A DNA stretch of 64,000 nt from Fasciolopsis buskii (Eukaryota; Platyhelminthes; Trematoda; Plagiorchiida; Fasciolidae), in the NCBI GenBank assembly GCA_008360955.1, contig LUCM01004208.1, forward strand, positions 16,853-80,852, given 5' to 3'. The stretch's first letter is position 1; each line of letters begins with the position of its first letter. Of this stretch, positions 48,730 through 60,276 are shown piece after piece. A model generated the notes under the pieces. The model was not told the origin of the DNA and made no database searches. It was given only the letters and a program-made list of their open reading frames with translations. Both the position numbers and the translations under genes were made by a program.

Positions 48730-51145
48730 CATATGAACGCCTTTATGGTCTCTTTATAGAAGCGTTCTGCTGATACCACCTAATTTTGAATCTGAGTTAC
48801 GCAGTCGTCCAATCTGCACAGATCCGTTCTGCAAGGAGCACTATCTACAGAAGACCACGCAAATTTGTATTAATACGACATTATATTAAGTGAAATAGCA
48901 CCGCTAATAAACCTGTGCACATTATTTGACTGCGTCTTAGTAAACAGAAAGAGGAACCTAATAGTCAAATACTTTGAACTCGAAATATCTAACATGAACT
49001 CACCTTTGATTTCGGCGCGTTGTCTTCCCACTTTGTGGAGCTTCTTAAGCTGATAACACCTACAAACATTGGAGACAATTTATTCTCTAGTACAGTTTGG
49101 CAGAGGAAGACAGAAGCACTATGTTCGGTTTCGAAAATACGACACAATTACTTGCAATCTTCTACTCCAATCAGAGGAGATCTCTTGCAATCGTGGAGTG
49201 TGAATAAGCAGAATTGGTCTTCTGCGTTGCGCACGGGATTTTTGAAACAGTCAGTACTGACCGACTTATGTGTGACAGTGGCTGTGTTGGTCACTCATTC
49301 GAGTTAAAAATACAACCGGTTTAATGTTATTCTTTGGATTGTTTTTGGAGTATTTCTCGGATTGTCATACGACACATGATTTGCGGCAAGTTTGAAATGT
49401 GAATGACGTCTACTGCAAAAGTATGGTGAATTTAATTGATTGCATCTACGAATGCAGGTGTGAATGGATTAAGGATAAACGTTTGACGTTTCAGCTGATT
49501 ATCGTTAACTGTAGTAGTACTATTACTATTTTTGCATTGATGATATGGTTAGCTAACTCTAGAATGCTCGCCATTTTATCTGATTCGCATCTTGTCACAA
49601 GCTGCCGGCAAATCAACCTTTTTGTGTATTCGGCGAAATTTGACTGCTCGATTCGTGTTCCATGGAATGCATGAACTTTCTCTCATACTTGTGTGAGTAG
49701 AAATCAGAAAAACAAAGGAATCTAACGAGAAAAGCTTCCAAAAAAGCGCGGACCGATTTGGGATACAACCGTTGAAGGGTTCCGGCGAAGTAGATACCTT
49801 GTTGTTTCAAGTGTGGATTGAGTTTGTGGGGTCCATTGTCTCACGTATTCTTTTTTTCTCTGATTTATTTCCACGTTTGGCGTCTACGCGATGTTTTAAA
49901 TCGGATTTTGTTGGTTACTGGGATATGATAGCACTATGTTAGCTGGCGTTATCGATTTGTTTGTTCATTGTATTCGATGGCGTAAGCATTAAGTACTTGT
50001 GATTTTGATATAATATTGTGAAGTGTACTGAATCAGTGATTTGTTGTAGTCAGGCCTGAGGTTAGCATATCTGCAAAATGTGGACAATGATGCTGATTGT
50101 TTCATGAACAGCCACTCACACGAAACGTCAGCAATAATCGAGGCACGACTCACGTACTAACTTAGCCTTGTTAATGCTGGCATTGGATTTGTTGAAAAGC
50201 ACAGATGTTAAAGGCTGCCTAAAAGTTGATCAGCAAGAGGTAGATTGTACGATTAACTGAAAACAAGCACAGTTATGATACCGGGGTTAGGATACCGGTC
50301 AATTTGGATTATTTGATAAAACAACCGGCCAACAGCAAACCTAAGTCAGAAAAATCTGATCAAATCTCGAGTCAGCAAAAACTTGAGCACATGGACTATT
50401 CAAATTTGTTGCAATTTGATAGAATTTACCATTATTTGAAGGGGATGGGTGGGTAGGGTTGAACGTTGTCATTCGTTTTTTGACTCTCGTTAAGTTTGCA
50501 CTAAAGGAAATGGTAAAAAAACGGGAAAAATAAGTTTGGCCGGTTAGCAACAGTTGTTCGCCCTCCACTGCTCAAGATTGTAATCAACTGGGCATATGAG
50601 GTCACATTTTGTCAACACAATCTCATCCAAAACCATGACCTAAAACTGTCCGTAAAACATTTGCATTAGAGACAATTGCCCGTATGTAGGATTCAAATTA
50701 TGCTTCATTAAGATTTCAGAATCGTAAGTGATCTTCTTTGGAAGTCATCTTCGGATTAGTCGAAAATGAGGGCATTTTGTACACTTTAGTTGCATCTATT
50801 GGGGAAGCATTTCACAATGGTCAAGTCTGCCTCCCCGCGAAAATCTCTCACTTTTTATCTCACCCTGGTAAGATTAGCCAAACTTGAAATTTCAGGCCTT
50901 TGAATGTTGCCTCATTCTGTCTCTCAGGCAGAAGAATCTATTCGATGCGTAATCCCGTAAACCCTCTTGGTCATACGATCAACCTGCCAGTCACCATGGT
51001 TAAAGTGAGCATTATTGAGTTTTCTCATTTGAGAGGCTGTTGTATCAGAATGACGCTTGACTTCCTCAGTGGTCATGATCTACTTCGTTGTATCATTTAT
51101 ATTTTACTTCCCTCTTTGATAAAACATCAATCTACGTCATTTTCA
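48730..51145. other. Mostly featureless stretch
   Basis: Open frames at 49020-49307 and 49399-49674 (+) lack motifs. A minus-strand candidate exon is listed separately at 49004. Confidence 0.45.
49004..49059 (-). CDS. Candidate small exon, unknown product (weak)
   Basis: On the minus strand an acceptor (TCTCCAATGTTTGTAG) precedes 56 bases that end at a strong donor (TCAAAG/GTGAGT, donor GT at plus 49003-49002). The open frame reads VISLRSSTKWEDNAPKSK. No partner exon was found. Short size and chance splice signals keep confidence low. Confidence 0.22.
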
Positions 51146-51560
51146 GGAAGGAGATCGCTGCCAACAGAGGGATGCCAAATGCGGAAGTTGGTTGGCAGTC
51201 GGAGGATTCGGACCTGCGACATTCGCGGTGAAACGTTATCACCTCGACCGTCTGACAACATAAGACCAATTGCGTTTGAGTTGTGCTAAGCTGTGTCCCA
51301 CTGGTCAAGGTCGAATGTGAAAGACCTTTGTCAATAGAGATTAGTGGAGCCATATAAGCTTGCATGACAGTGACTTTGCTTCCACTGGTGACTACTCGTT
51401 GGCGAGGGCACAATTCGAGCTGAAAAACCGAAACCAGGTGCTGACTCGATATCTGAGGTACACCCAACACCTTTTATCAAAACGTATTGATCCACAATGC
51501 CCCTTATTTGCCCGGACTGAGGCTGAGGCACTCAGCTGTGTGAACCGGTCTAGGACCTAT
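51140..51560 (-). repeat. Probable tRNA-related repeat
   Basis: On the minus strand, GGTCCGAATCC (plus 51214-51204) is a near-perfect B box. About 40 bases upstream is GGTCGAGGTGATAACG, resembling an A box with the usual GGCCGAGNGGTTAACG pattern. Translated on plus it gives RRIRTCDIRGETLSPRP, a phrase of the kind seen in annotation artefacts from tRNA-like repeats. The borders given are approximate; only the tRNA-like part (51195-51262) is directly supported. Confidence 0.45.
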
Positions 51561-51564
51561 TGAT

Positions 51565-53520
51565 TCGGTTGTCTGATTGACTGGCTGTTTGTTTCCTGTA
51601 ATTAGCCCTGAAAAGTGACCTTACTTTATTCATAGCATCTGACTGTGTTGTTCAATTGTGTACAGCACGTTGCTCTTTCATAGGCGGGTTAATTACGAAC
51701 GATAACTAGGAGTACTGATCATACACTCACATGACATGAGCGTTTGCAATACATTGCTATCACAACACTGTAATAGAAAACCTGAAATGTGTGACAAACA
51801 AATCAGAAACACTCTCATCCGGAAACTAGAGCACAAATTGATTTTCATTGTTTTGAATTTTATCATTAGGAGCGAAAATTTCTTTGGCCTAGCAAGCAGG
51901 AGTGGGAATCAGTTGAAAATTATACGACTGGCCGGATCGTTTTGCGTTTTTAGCCTAAGAGCAGTCGAGAGAGTGGATTTTTTGAAAGTCCTCTCGTTAG
52001 AAAATTCGACAGAATCTCCGGCTCTGCTACAGGATTTCAAACATGGTATCTAGTTCATGGTGATATTTATCAGGATGTTCTTAGTCCGATCCGTAACTGG
52101 TCAGCAGCGGTAGAAAAACATTGCCCAACTGAAGATTGTAGATGAACAGTTGAGGATTTTTACCGTCAAATTATCAATGACATTTTTGCGAAAATGTTAA
52201 CATCGAATTAGGCGTTGAAAGTGGCCGTCAATTCTGTCCTTCTTTTCAAATAAACAACTAAGCCTAGTTTGACATTGTTTTTTCTTCAACATTGGATTTT
52301 GCTCAAAAACCTTCCTTTTATTTCGGTCAGCATGCCATTTGGAGTTTTTCGTGCAGAAAATCTTTTCAAAAGAAAACACGTCAAGCGTACTTCCTGATTA
52401 AATAGCTTTCCCTAGAGTTCGTTTCCGAGAAAAACCCTACTTACATGCTGTTTCTAATTAAAGCAATCCATTCGCGAGTTGTTTTTCTTATGCCCGTCAG
52501 AGCCCAAAGAGGTTTACCTTAGTCGCTCATCCTTCCATCCATTCAGTCACGGACCACGCACAGTCTCCCGTCCTCCAGGCGCCTATAAGATACCCGGTGG
52601 CATAATACAATGCGAGGCTAATTGTTGAATGGTGAGGGGAAAAAACTGATTCGAAACTGAACAACCGAAAGTGAAGTGAATTCAACCGAAACAACCATAG
52701 CCGGGTAGGGGAAAACGTTCATTGTAACCGGTCACGCAAAAAGCACATTACCGTCAATCTATCGCACGCATTCCATCGGGTAGTACTTTTAAGCATTTCG
52801 ACGAAAAAACCGTTTGGGTATTTTGGTTATATTGAAACTAATGCCACGGCGGGACCTGTAAATGCTCAAAACCGAGTCTCACGAAGTCGACCGGACAAGA
52901 GAATGGCGAATCAAGAGTGAAAATAATAGCTTCTCACTGAGGACAGCTTTAGAATAGCAACAAACAAGATATGGTTAAGTTCACTCCTAGCCTTAGGCCC
53001 ATATTTTTTGAAATAAATGGGAAATCGGTCCCGTCGGGCAGAATAACAGAACAATTTTCGATCGTCAGTGTCACATTGCGAGGCAGACTTGTCTGCTTGA
53101 CCTAGGGTGCTTCGTGATCGTTATGGCGAATATGTTTTGTGAAAATATGTACTAGTTGTTTCCCAGACCGTTGATTTTCGTGAGGTACTTGTAGGTGAGA
53201 TTGGCGTTTAGATCACCAGTCGAGATGAAATCTTTAATGCCTGTGTACGGTTAATGATTCTCTGTTTTTATGGATGTATGACTTACCTTGATCCCTGAAT
53301 TTTAGGGTGAAATTTATATCACAACAAGACTTTTGTTCTATTAATTGACAGATTTGATTTTGACCATAGAGAAATAACGTTCAGTTTCAGTGATTTATTC
53401 CCTTCAGTTGTGGACCGCTATTTCAATCTCAAGTACGTGAATATTCGGCAGTGTTCACTCACGTTTGTTTCTGCCAGTGGAACGCCCACGAACACAGGGA
53501 AACAACCAACAACGCACACG
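51565..53520. other. Stretch with no recognised gene
   Basis: No supported gene, RNA or repeat was seen in this stretch. The open frame 51736-52053 (+), 105 codons, has no motif I can name. Confidence 0.5.
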
Positions 53521-53524
53521 CACT

Positions 53525-53580
53525 GATGTTGTCACCTCGGCTGTTGATAAAACGTCGGCAATCTGAAAGCCGAATCCATC
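53525..53580 (+). repeat. Short hairpin-bearing repeat, copy 3
   Basis: GATGTTGTCACCTCGGCTG, then TTGATAAAACGTCGGCAATC and TGAAAGCCGAA. This aligns with the copies at 22741 and 61427, including the conserved AAGCCGAA end. Confidence 0.65.
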
Positions 53581-53584
53581 GGTC

Positions 53585-56360
53585 GGAACCTCTCGGATAG
53601 CTGCTTCCATCAAATTCCTACTTGTTAGCCGAGAATGAGTTAGGCTTACTCCATCAGTCTTAGTCTCGATCGTATATTTCGAGTAAATCCGCGGTTGGAA
53701 ACCACCAAATTAAAGTATAGAAACAGCTCCCAATGCACATGCATTATACGGCAGATGTACCTCTGCCGAGTGCCTTTGAACTTCTTCCAATTCAAGATTT
53801 GGTGGATCTAAAGCCAAAAATAAGCTTGGCTATTGTCTGTCTTGGGTTGAGTTTCTCAGAAGAAGTGTTTTTATCCGATTCAACAAAGTACTCAACCGGA
53901 CCGTTCGGTTACACAAAAACCTTTGAGGATCTGGGGAGGTGGTAAAGTTAGGACATAAATCATTAAGATCCCTTTAGCAGTTATTAGAAGACAGAATAGT
54001 AAATGCACACAAAAACGGAGTGCATGGGAAACTGAACATCTACTGCAGCCACTCTGACTTGTCCACCTAACTGCCAATGTCACAGTGGTGATGTTAAGTA
54101 ATTACCACTGAAGATAGGTCTCTCAGTACGGCTTGAAACACAGTAAGAGCTACGGCGCAATATCAAGAATGATAGCTGTTCTTGAGCTCCTTTCCGCCAT
54201 CCTATATCAATGATCTGTTAGCAATCTGGGTGTAATACTCTGTGCACAATGGTCAGCGAAAAACTATTCTGTACTGTAGTGAGACTTCTGGCGAAGACGA
54301 CGCAATATGGAGCAATAGACAATCGAGTTCCTTGAATATTTGGCCGGAGTCTACTAGTGACTGCTCTATGCGTTAGGTGACACACGCGAATGGTCGTTTG
54401 AACCACGCACAGAGTCATCCCTAAGTTCGTTCCATGCCCCGACGTTTCTGATTTGTTCAGTGAACGTAAAGGTTTATTATCGCAACAAACACATGAAAAT
54501 GGAGAACTACTGTTGGACGATGGCGTGAAATCTTGTGACAATATCCTTTGAATTCACGTATAATTGATACTTTCCAGGAGCTAAAGTAGTTCAAAGGTAA
54601 ATTACGGATACGATTCTCTTTTTCGCCATGCATACATAAAGCAGTTTATCCCAGGCCATGATTTATTCGTTGACGAGATGATTCATTATGAAACACTATG
54701 AATTACGATAGGATTGTTTAACTTGACTTGTTTTGTGTTTGTCAGTTGTAAGCACGTCCAACTTGCACTCGAAATTGAACTCGAAACAAAGTAAAACATT
54801 TGTACCATAGCCGCCAAATAGTCTGAGCCGGCTCTCAGAGTCTTACCGAGCTGGCATATCACAAGTTCTAGCTCTTATCGGCTACCAGAGTCTCATTGAC
54901 CAGAGACTTCTAGTGAAGACGACTGAAACTAAAACAAAGTGGCCTGACAATGGGCAGATAAATATTGATGATTTACTGTGACTGATTTCTTTGGGCAATC
55001 TTCAATTCATAGCCACACACCTGATTTCACCGCTCAGCTGTACGCAGACAAAAGTTGACGCTACTCCCTTCTCAGGATTGTTTGAAAAACTGGCAATTTA
55101 GGAGTAACAAGCTGTCTCACCACGTGACACAATAGATTGTCTGCTCTAAGGAAACCGGTTTCTCATAACTTGTTATACTGTGTTTCTCTCAAAAAGGAAA
55201 ATGATAATTTGTTTGTGCAATGAAGAGAAAAAATTTGTGCACTCAAAATAAGTCGGTCGATCGGTTCCCTAAGTGCCCAAATGTACGAAAAAAGTCACAA
55301 TGAACAAGAATACATTCACTTTAGACTTATGCAGGGGCGCATGTTTAGCTTTAAGCGCACTGCTTACTTAATGCAATTACTATCTCAATAATCAGTTTTG
55401 GGCTTTGGATAAGAAATGTTACGAGATTTCGTGACAAGTATTGATCATCTTCATCACCTCAAGAAGAAAGGAGCTTTACAAGGAACCCTGAATCCAGAAT
55501 TGTTGTTTTGGTGAGAAATTAATTTTGCAAGTTTATGATATTGATCCTGGTCACCACATCACAAACGTGTGCATCAAACGGCTAGAAAATGGAAGCCAAC
55601 TAGAAAATCTCCGGGGTTTTGACGCTACTCTGTGCGATATGCAAAATAAATCATTTTTCTAAGTTTGTCGTCACTCTCTATCTCATTCTAATGTCAGTTA
55701 ATACATTACGTGCACGATTGCTAAGATTAAAGGGAATAATTGCCTGTCGCATTCTGTGCTTTCTGTTTGTTTCTTTTCAAATCGATTGAAGTGACTCGAT
55801 AATTCAAAAGTTAGATATACTTCGGAAATGTTTTAATGAACAAAATGTAACATAACACAAGGTTCAAACACAAAATAAGGAAGCCTTTTGTTTTTTTACG
55901 TGACTGCTAATCCATAGGCTATTTATGGACAGAAAATGGCGCTTGTAATTAATCAAAAGCTCCAAGATTTAACTTCGAAAAAGAGCTACTTTCTACTTCC
56001 GAGCATGAGATAATGAATTAATGCCCCATGTATTATCGATGACCGATATTTTGTTCCTCAGCGAGAAAGCTACCTGTTCGTAAAAATACATTTTCAATGA
56101 GTCGCTAGTTCATCTGTCGTTTTTGCTTCTGTCGTACTTTTTTAAAATTCAGAATCGTACAAGGTTTTCGCGCACATTTTATCTTGTGGAATTTCTCTTA
56201 GGCTTTTAAATTTGTAATCATTTGTGATACTAGATGAAAGCATTCTCACCGAATTTTTTAGAGTAGGAGATAAATGGTCAAACACGTTGATATTAGGGTT
56301 GATGGGATCGATCGGAGCAAATCTGTCTCAACTTTGACAGACCAACTTTTGTCCGACTGA
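53585..56360. other. Stretch with no recognised gene
   Basis: No supported gene. The open frame 53733-53945 (+), 70 codons, is protein-like (ADVPLPSAFELLPIQDLV) and ends near a donor-like GAGGTG/GTAAAG but has only a weak acceptor. A 50-codon frame near 54402-54550 (+) reads FVPCPDVSDLFSERKGLL and also lacks borders. Confidence 0.45.
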
Positions 56361-56625
56361 ACTGTTATTGTTGTTTGGAAATTGGAGAAATTCAAGCGGC
56401 TCATTGTCTCCATCTATGTTTGTTTGGTACTGGCCAGACTCGAAGTACTTGAATACCCTTATCTTGACAACCAAGATAAAGTCATCTGGGCGAGGTAAGT
56501 AATAACTTGTTTTGTCGGGTAAACAAAGTGTGTTTGTGAAGAGGAGCTTGATTACTTATTCCAGGTATTCTACACGAAAGCTGACTGAGTCACTCAACCA
56601 ACCGAATATTATATTTCGCATGTAA
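56361..56625 (+). CDS. Candidate two-exon coding segment, 3' end (weak)
   Basis: An open frame after the TGA at 56358 reads KLEKFKRLIVSIYVCLVLAR, then LEVLEYPYLDNQDKVIWA. It meets a consensus donor GCGAG/GTAAGT (GT at 56495). An acceptor ATTACTTATTCCAG ends at 56564. Removing the 70-base intron keeps the frame (AG + G gives Arg) and continues YSTRKLTESLNQPNIIFRM to a TAA at 56623. No acceptor or start was found at the left border, so the 5' limit is only the edge of the open frame. The family is unknown. Confidence 0.28.
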
Positions 56626-56943
56626 TTGCAATCAGAAGTGCGCATAAGTGAGCAAGCTTGAAGCAAACATTCAATAATTGGAACAATTAACATTATCCAG
56701 GTTTTAACTTTATTAGTTGGTGATGTGCGGCAAACGGTTTATCATGTGCGGAAATTCCGATCAGGAGTAAAAATGACCTAGGATTCAAGGTCGCCCGAGT
56801 AAGCCTCGCAAGCCAGGCATGTATCTAAGCAAGAAGCTGGTATTAACAGCCCACCTAAAACTTTAAAGTCAGATTGTAGAAGTTCCGAAGTTCCGGAATA
56901 TTGTGTGGATCACTGTCGAATGACCTAGGGTAAATCGACAACG

Positions 56944-57559
56944 ATTTGATATGTGTTAGTTGCAGGAGATTGAATGTTCTCATGAAATATCTCACCACGT
57001 GTTATACTCGCTCAGCTGACCATCAAGAAACCATGGAAGCACTGTACAGCTGTCTCATCTGTCTTGTTAGAAATCATGAGAGTGCACACGCACCGCGCCC
57101 GAACTGGGACGCGAACCTGGGTCGAACGATTTGGAGTCGAACGCCTTAGCCCGGGTTGGCGACCCAGTTCCGGCGCGGTGCGTATTTACTGCTAATGATT
57201 CCTAACAAGACAGGTGAAACAGTCGTACACTGCTTCCATATTAAATGGTTCAGTAAATAATTTAACGGACAGTAACCGTGCAAATCAGTGACGGATAGGT
57301 GCAACATCATGTGGTGAAGTTCAACAAACCGTTCAGAGCCTGCCCGGTAGCGTAATGGCTAAGGCGTTCGACTCAAAATCGTTTATCTCGGGTTCGCGTC
57401 CCAGTTTGGGCGCGGTGGATTTGTAATGCTAATGATTCCTAACAAGGATGAAACAGCTGTACAGTGCTTCCATGGTTTCTTTATGGTGAGTTGAGCGGTG
57501 ATATCACATGGTGAATTATTTCATGAAAACATTCAATCTCCTACTAAAATGTATCAAAT
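56944..57559 (+). repeat. Foldback element with tRNA-like cores in both arms (best copy)
   Basis: The ends are inverted copies: ATTTGATATG then TAGTTGCAGGAGATTGAATG on the left; CATTCAATCTCCTACTA then TATCAAAT on the right. The inverted match continues through the arms (CATGGAAGCACTGTACAGCT on the left, AGCTGTACAGTGCTTCCATG on the right) into the cores, giving roughly 200 bp of near-complementary sequence (56944-57150 against 57360-57559). The space between (57151-57358) holds a partial second sense half and a body. The sense core at 57342-57411 has A-box-like TAGCGTAATGG (57348-57358), B-box-like GGTTCGCGTCC (57391-57401) and partly pairing acceptor ends (GCCCGGT / TTTGGGC). No open frame of note, so the element is non-autonomous. 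Confidence 0.85.
57342..57411 (+). repeat. tRNA-like core of the foldback element
   Basis: A 70-base segment with tRNA layout: acceptor start GCCCGGT, A box, an anticodon-like region GTTCGACTCAAAATCG, B box and acceptor end. The ACTCAA portion recalls Leu(CAA) tRNAs. Stem pairing is imperfect (T-stem about three to four of five pairs), so a functional tRNA is unlikely. The arrangement could still allow internal Pol III transcription; that is inference from the boxes alone. Confidence 0.6.
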
Positions 57560-57564
57560 AATTT

Positions 57565-60270
57565 AAGGTTGTGAAATTCTTGTATGAACCCGTGCGAAAA
57601 GGAGGGAGCGTTGCAGTGAGAAGTCGAACTCGATCTTCAGACCAGTAATCAGATGGCCCAATACTCACATGGGGTGACACGTGTGTGAAAATGTACGAAC
57701 TGGCATGCGACAGCGTGTCTGATTTTGTGCACACGAGTTCATGTGTACTTTCTTGCGCACAACTCTCTGTCGTATTATCATGTGTGCTTGAACAGAGGGA
57801 CACTCGTAACAAAAGCACTATTCCCTACTGGGATGCCATCGATTTAGAACACTGGCATTCTACTGATCCATTCACGATTATGTAAGTCCCTATTTATCCC
57901 GAGAAAATAATTGTGTAGGGTTGATGTAGGCAGTTTAAAAAACAGATCATTGAAAGAATGCATGTGGACTATTTCTCCAAACCCAGACAAAAATACCACT
58001 ATTCCATCAAGCACCGGCAAAACTTAGCTTCCAAGAATAGTGTTTCATATGTTTGATGAATTACATTCCCCCCTCTTCGATGCAATTGCTCTGTCGCGAG
58101 TTTAGTGTGAATTATTTGATTTCATAAAGTGTACAGTCGAAAAATCTGCTAAATGTTGCAACAGCTGGAATAATGTTAATGGAAGAGAAAAATCGATTCA
58201 TGTTCCTCTGATCGAATGTGGTAATTTTACGCTGCCGAGTACTCAGAAAGTCCAAAGATATTTCACAATTTGTTGGCGGGCTGTGGAAAAAACACTAGAA
58301 AGCGAGTCGACCTTAAAAGGGTGCAATGCGTGCTCACGGTAATGTGCTAGTAATAACCGGTCAAAAGTTGTATGGGCTCCTCTAGTCAGTCTGCCAGTTT
58401 GTTCGAAGAATTCAATAGAAAGGAAAGAATGCGAAAGACTGATCCTCGTCCGAATCATGGGCAAGGAGCGTTTGAGTCTCACTCAAAATGCCTATTTGGG
58501 TAGGGGTAAAAAGTCAACATGTTTGAGATGAAAATCGATTCTGTAGGTACCATCCAGGGAGGGATAGACAATTACCGCCAACACGGGGTCGACAGAGAGA
58601 AATCAGAAACAAAACAATGTGGGAGACAAAGTCTAGTGCATTTGATAAGAAGGGAAATGTAAAGAGGGAATGATAGGTTTTAAAAAAAATTAAGAAAACA
58701 GTAACTATTCAAAGCGTCAAGAGACATACCGTTCTTCGCAAAATCTGATCGATTTTACAGAATGGCCATCCAAGGAGTGGAAATGCGATGATAAGGGAAG
58801 GTTAGGGTGAGGAGCACTGGAATTCGATAATGTCGGGAAGAGCACGGATAAGACTGGAATTTATATTAAGCAGGTCTGTGATGAGAAAACCTATCATCTC
58901 CAGGACAAGGACAGAGTTGAGTACCCAGGTTGGGTTCTAAACCGTCCTTATTGAACGCAAACGGTAATCATAAAAGTAGACAGGGATACCCAGTGCAAAC
59001 AAAGATGAACACGAGACGAAAATCATGCTTACGCAAACCTAGTTTATTAGTAGGACCTAAAGTAGTGCCGTCCGCATACTGACTGCAACTGCTTTTGTTA
59101 TTCCAGTTTATATGAGCGATGGACTTTATGTTTTGACCCAAATTAGAGTGCCCTCATCAAGTGCTATAAGTTCCCCTGAACGTATGCTCTTGTCTGGACA
59201 TTTCTGGACGTCGTTAGACAAACAGCAAACTAGAGCCCGGGTAATTCTTGCTCAAATCGGTTGTTACTCAAAGGCTTCGCAACTGGGGATCAAACGACGG
59301 TGGGAGATTGGACGCCTTTGAAACTCTATCTCGGAACGGAATCTTATTGTCTGTATATCTCGGATGGCCTGACGATCTTCGTTCACCGTGCAGATGACTA
59401 ACTTGTTTTAAGTTAGCGAACTTCACGTGTCATTCATTTTCCCACCGAAAGGACAACACAGTGAAAAAATTAAAGTGGGCTTCCTATTCTAGTAAATAAT
59501 TATCAAGACAAATGACATATATTATGTTTAATATGCTAATATAATCAAACTTCTGTGGACTCTCTTTAGCTATGTTTTTCGTTTCAGTGGGCGATGACTG
59601 ACAAGAAGAAAACGAAAAAAGATACCTGGTTAGCTGCTACTTCATCACAACTGCTGTTGCGCAAAACCGGATGTTTACATAGGCAGTTTGTTTCCAATAG
59701 ACTCGTGCACAACAACTCGCCGCTCAAAATCGGTGCCTGGCGAACACAAGGTTCCTAGTTCGACTTTGGCTCTCGGTGTGTAATTCTGGATCGGTGAATC
59801 CGTTATTTCTTAATCAGATGTGCAACGCTGCCCCATTCATATCATGTTCCCAATTTTATTTCGATTACATCGTGAAACAACAGCTCCCCCATTGCTTGAA
59901 ATGCACATTTTGAACAAACGTTAACAGGCTTTCCGTTTTATTTTATATTATATGCCCTCAACATACGAAGCCCTGACTGATTACAATTGCCGCCAAACTG
60001 TTTCAAGTATTTTTTAATCCTTAAAGAACTTAAAACAGCAATCCTAGCACATGTTATACATCTCAAATAGGAAACTTTCTTCTCCATTCCCCTGATCCGT
60101 TCTCTTATTTTTGCTTGACTGAACTTTTCACAAAAATGTGTTGATACCGCTGAACGAATTTGGCCGACGCATTTGAAAACTTAATAACTTTTGAACCAAA
60201 ATAAATAAAGCTCACCTTGCAATCAATTATCGTAATATCCGTTTTGTGTTTCTACTGGCCAAGAGGCAGT
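57565..60270. other. Mostly featureless stretch
   Basis: Apart from the candidate exon at 59107 nothing is recognised. Open frames near 57516-57885 on both strands flank the foldback element and have no motif. Confidence 0.45.
59107..59240 (+). CDS. Candidate internal exon, unknown product
   Basis: A strong acceptor (CTGCTTTTGTTATTCCAG) ends at 59106. The following frame reads YMSDGLYVLTQIRVPSSSAI, then SSPERMLLSGHFWTSLDK, and reaches a donor-like CCCGG/GTAATT at 59240/59241. Without splicing the frame continues to a TGA at 59319. The composition is protein-like. No family is recognised, and the phase of neighbouring exons is unknown. Confidence 0.33.
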
Positions 60271-60276
60271 AATGAG

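Noticed and set aside
50900..51289. 129-codon open frame
   Set aside because: Its second half lies in the tRNA-related repeat on the opposite strand, and the first half has no motif.
56946..57149. 67-codon open frame
   Set aside because: It lies wholly inside the left arm and antisense core of the foldback element.
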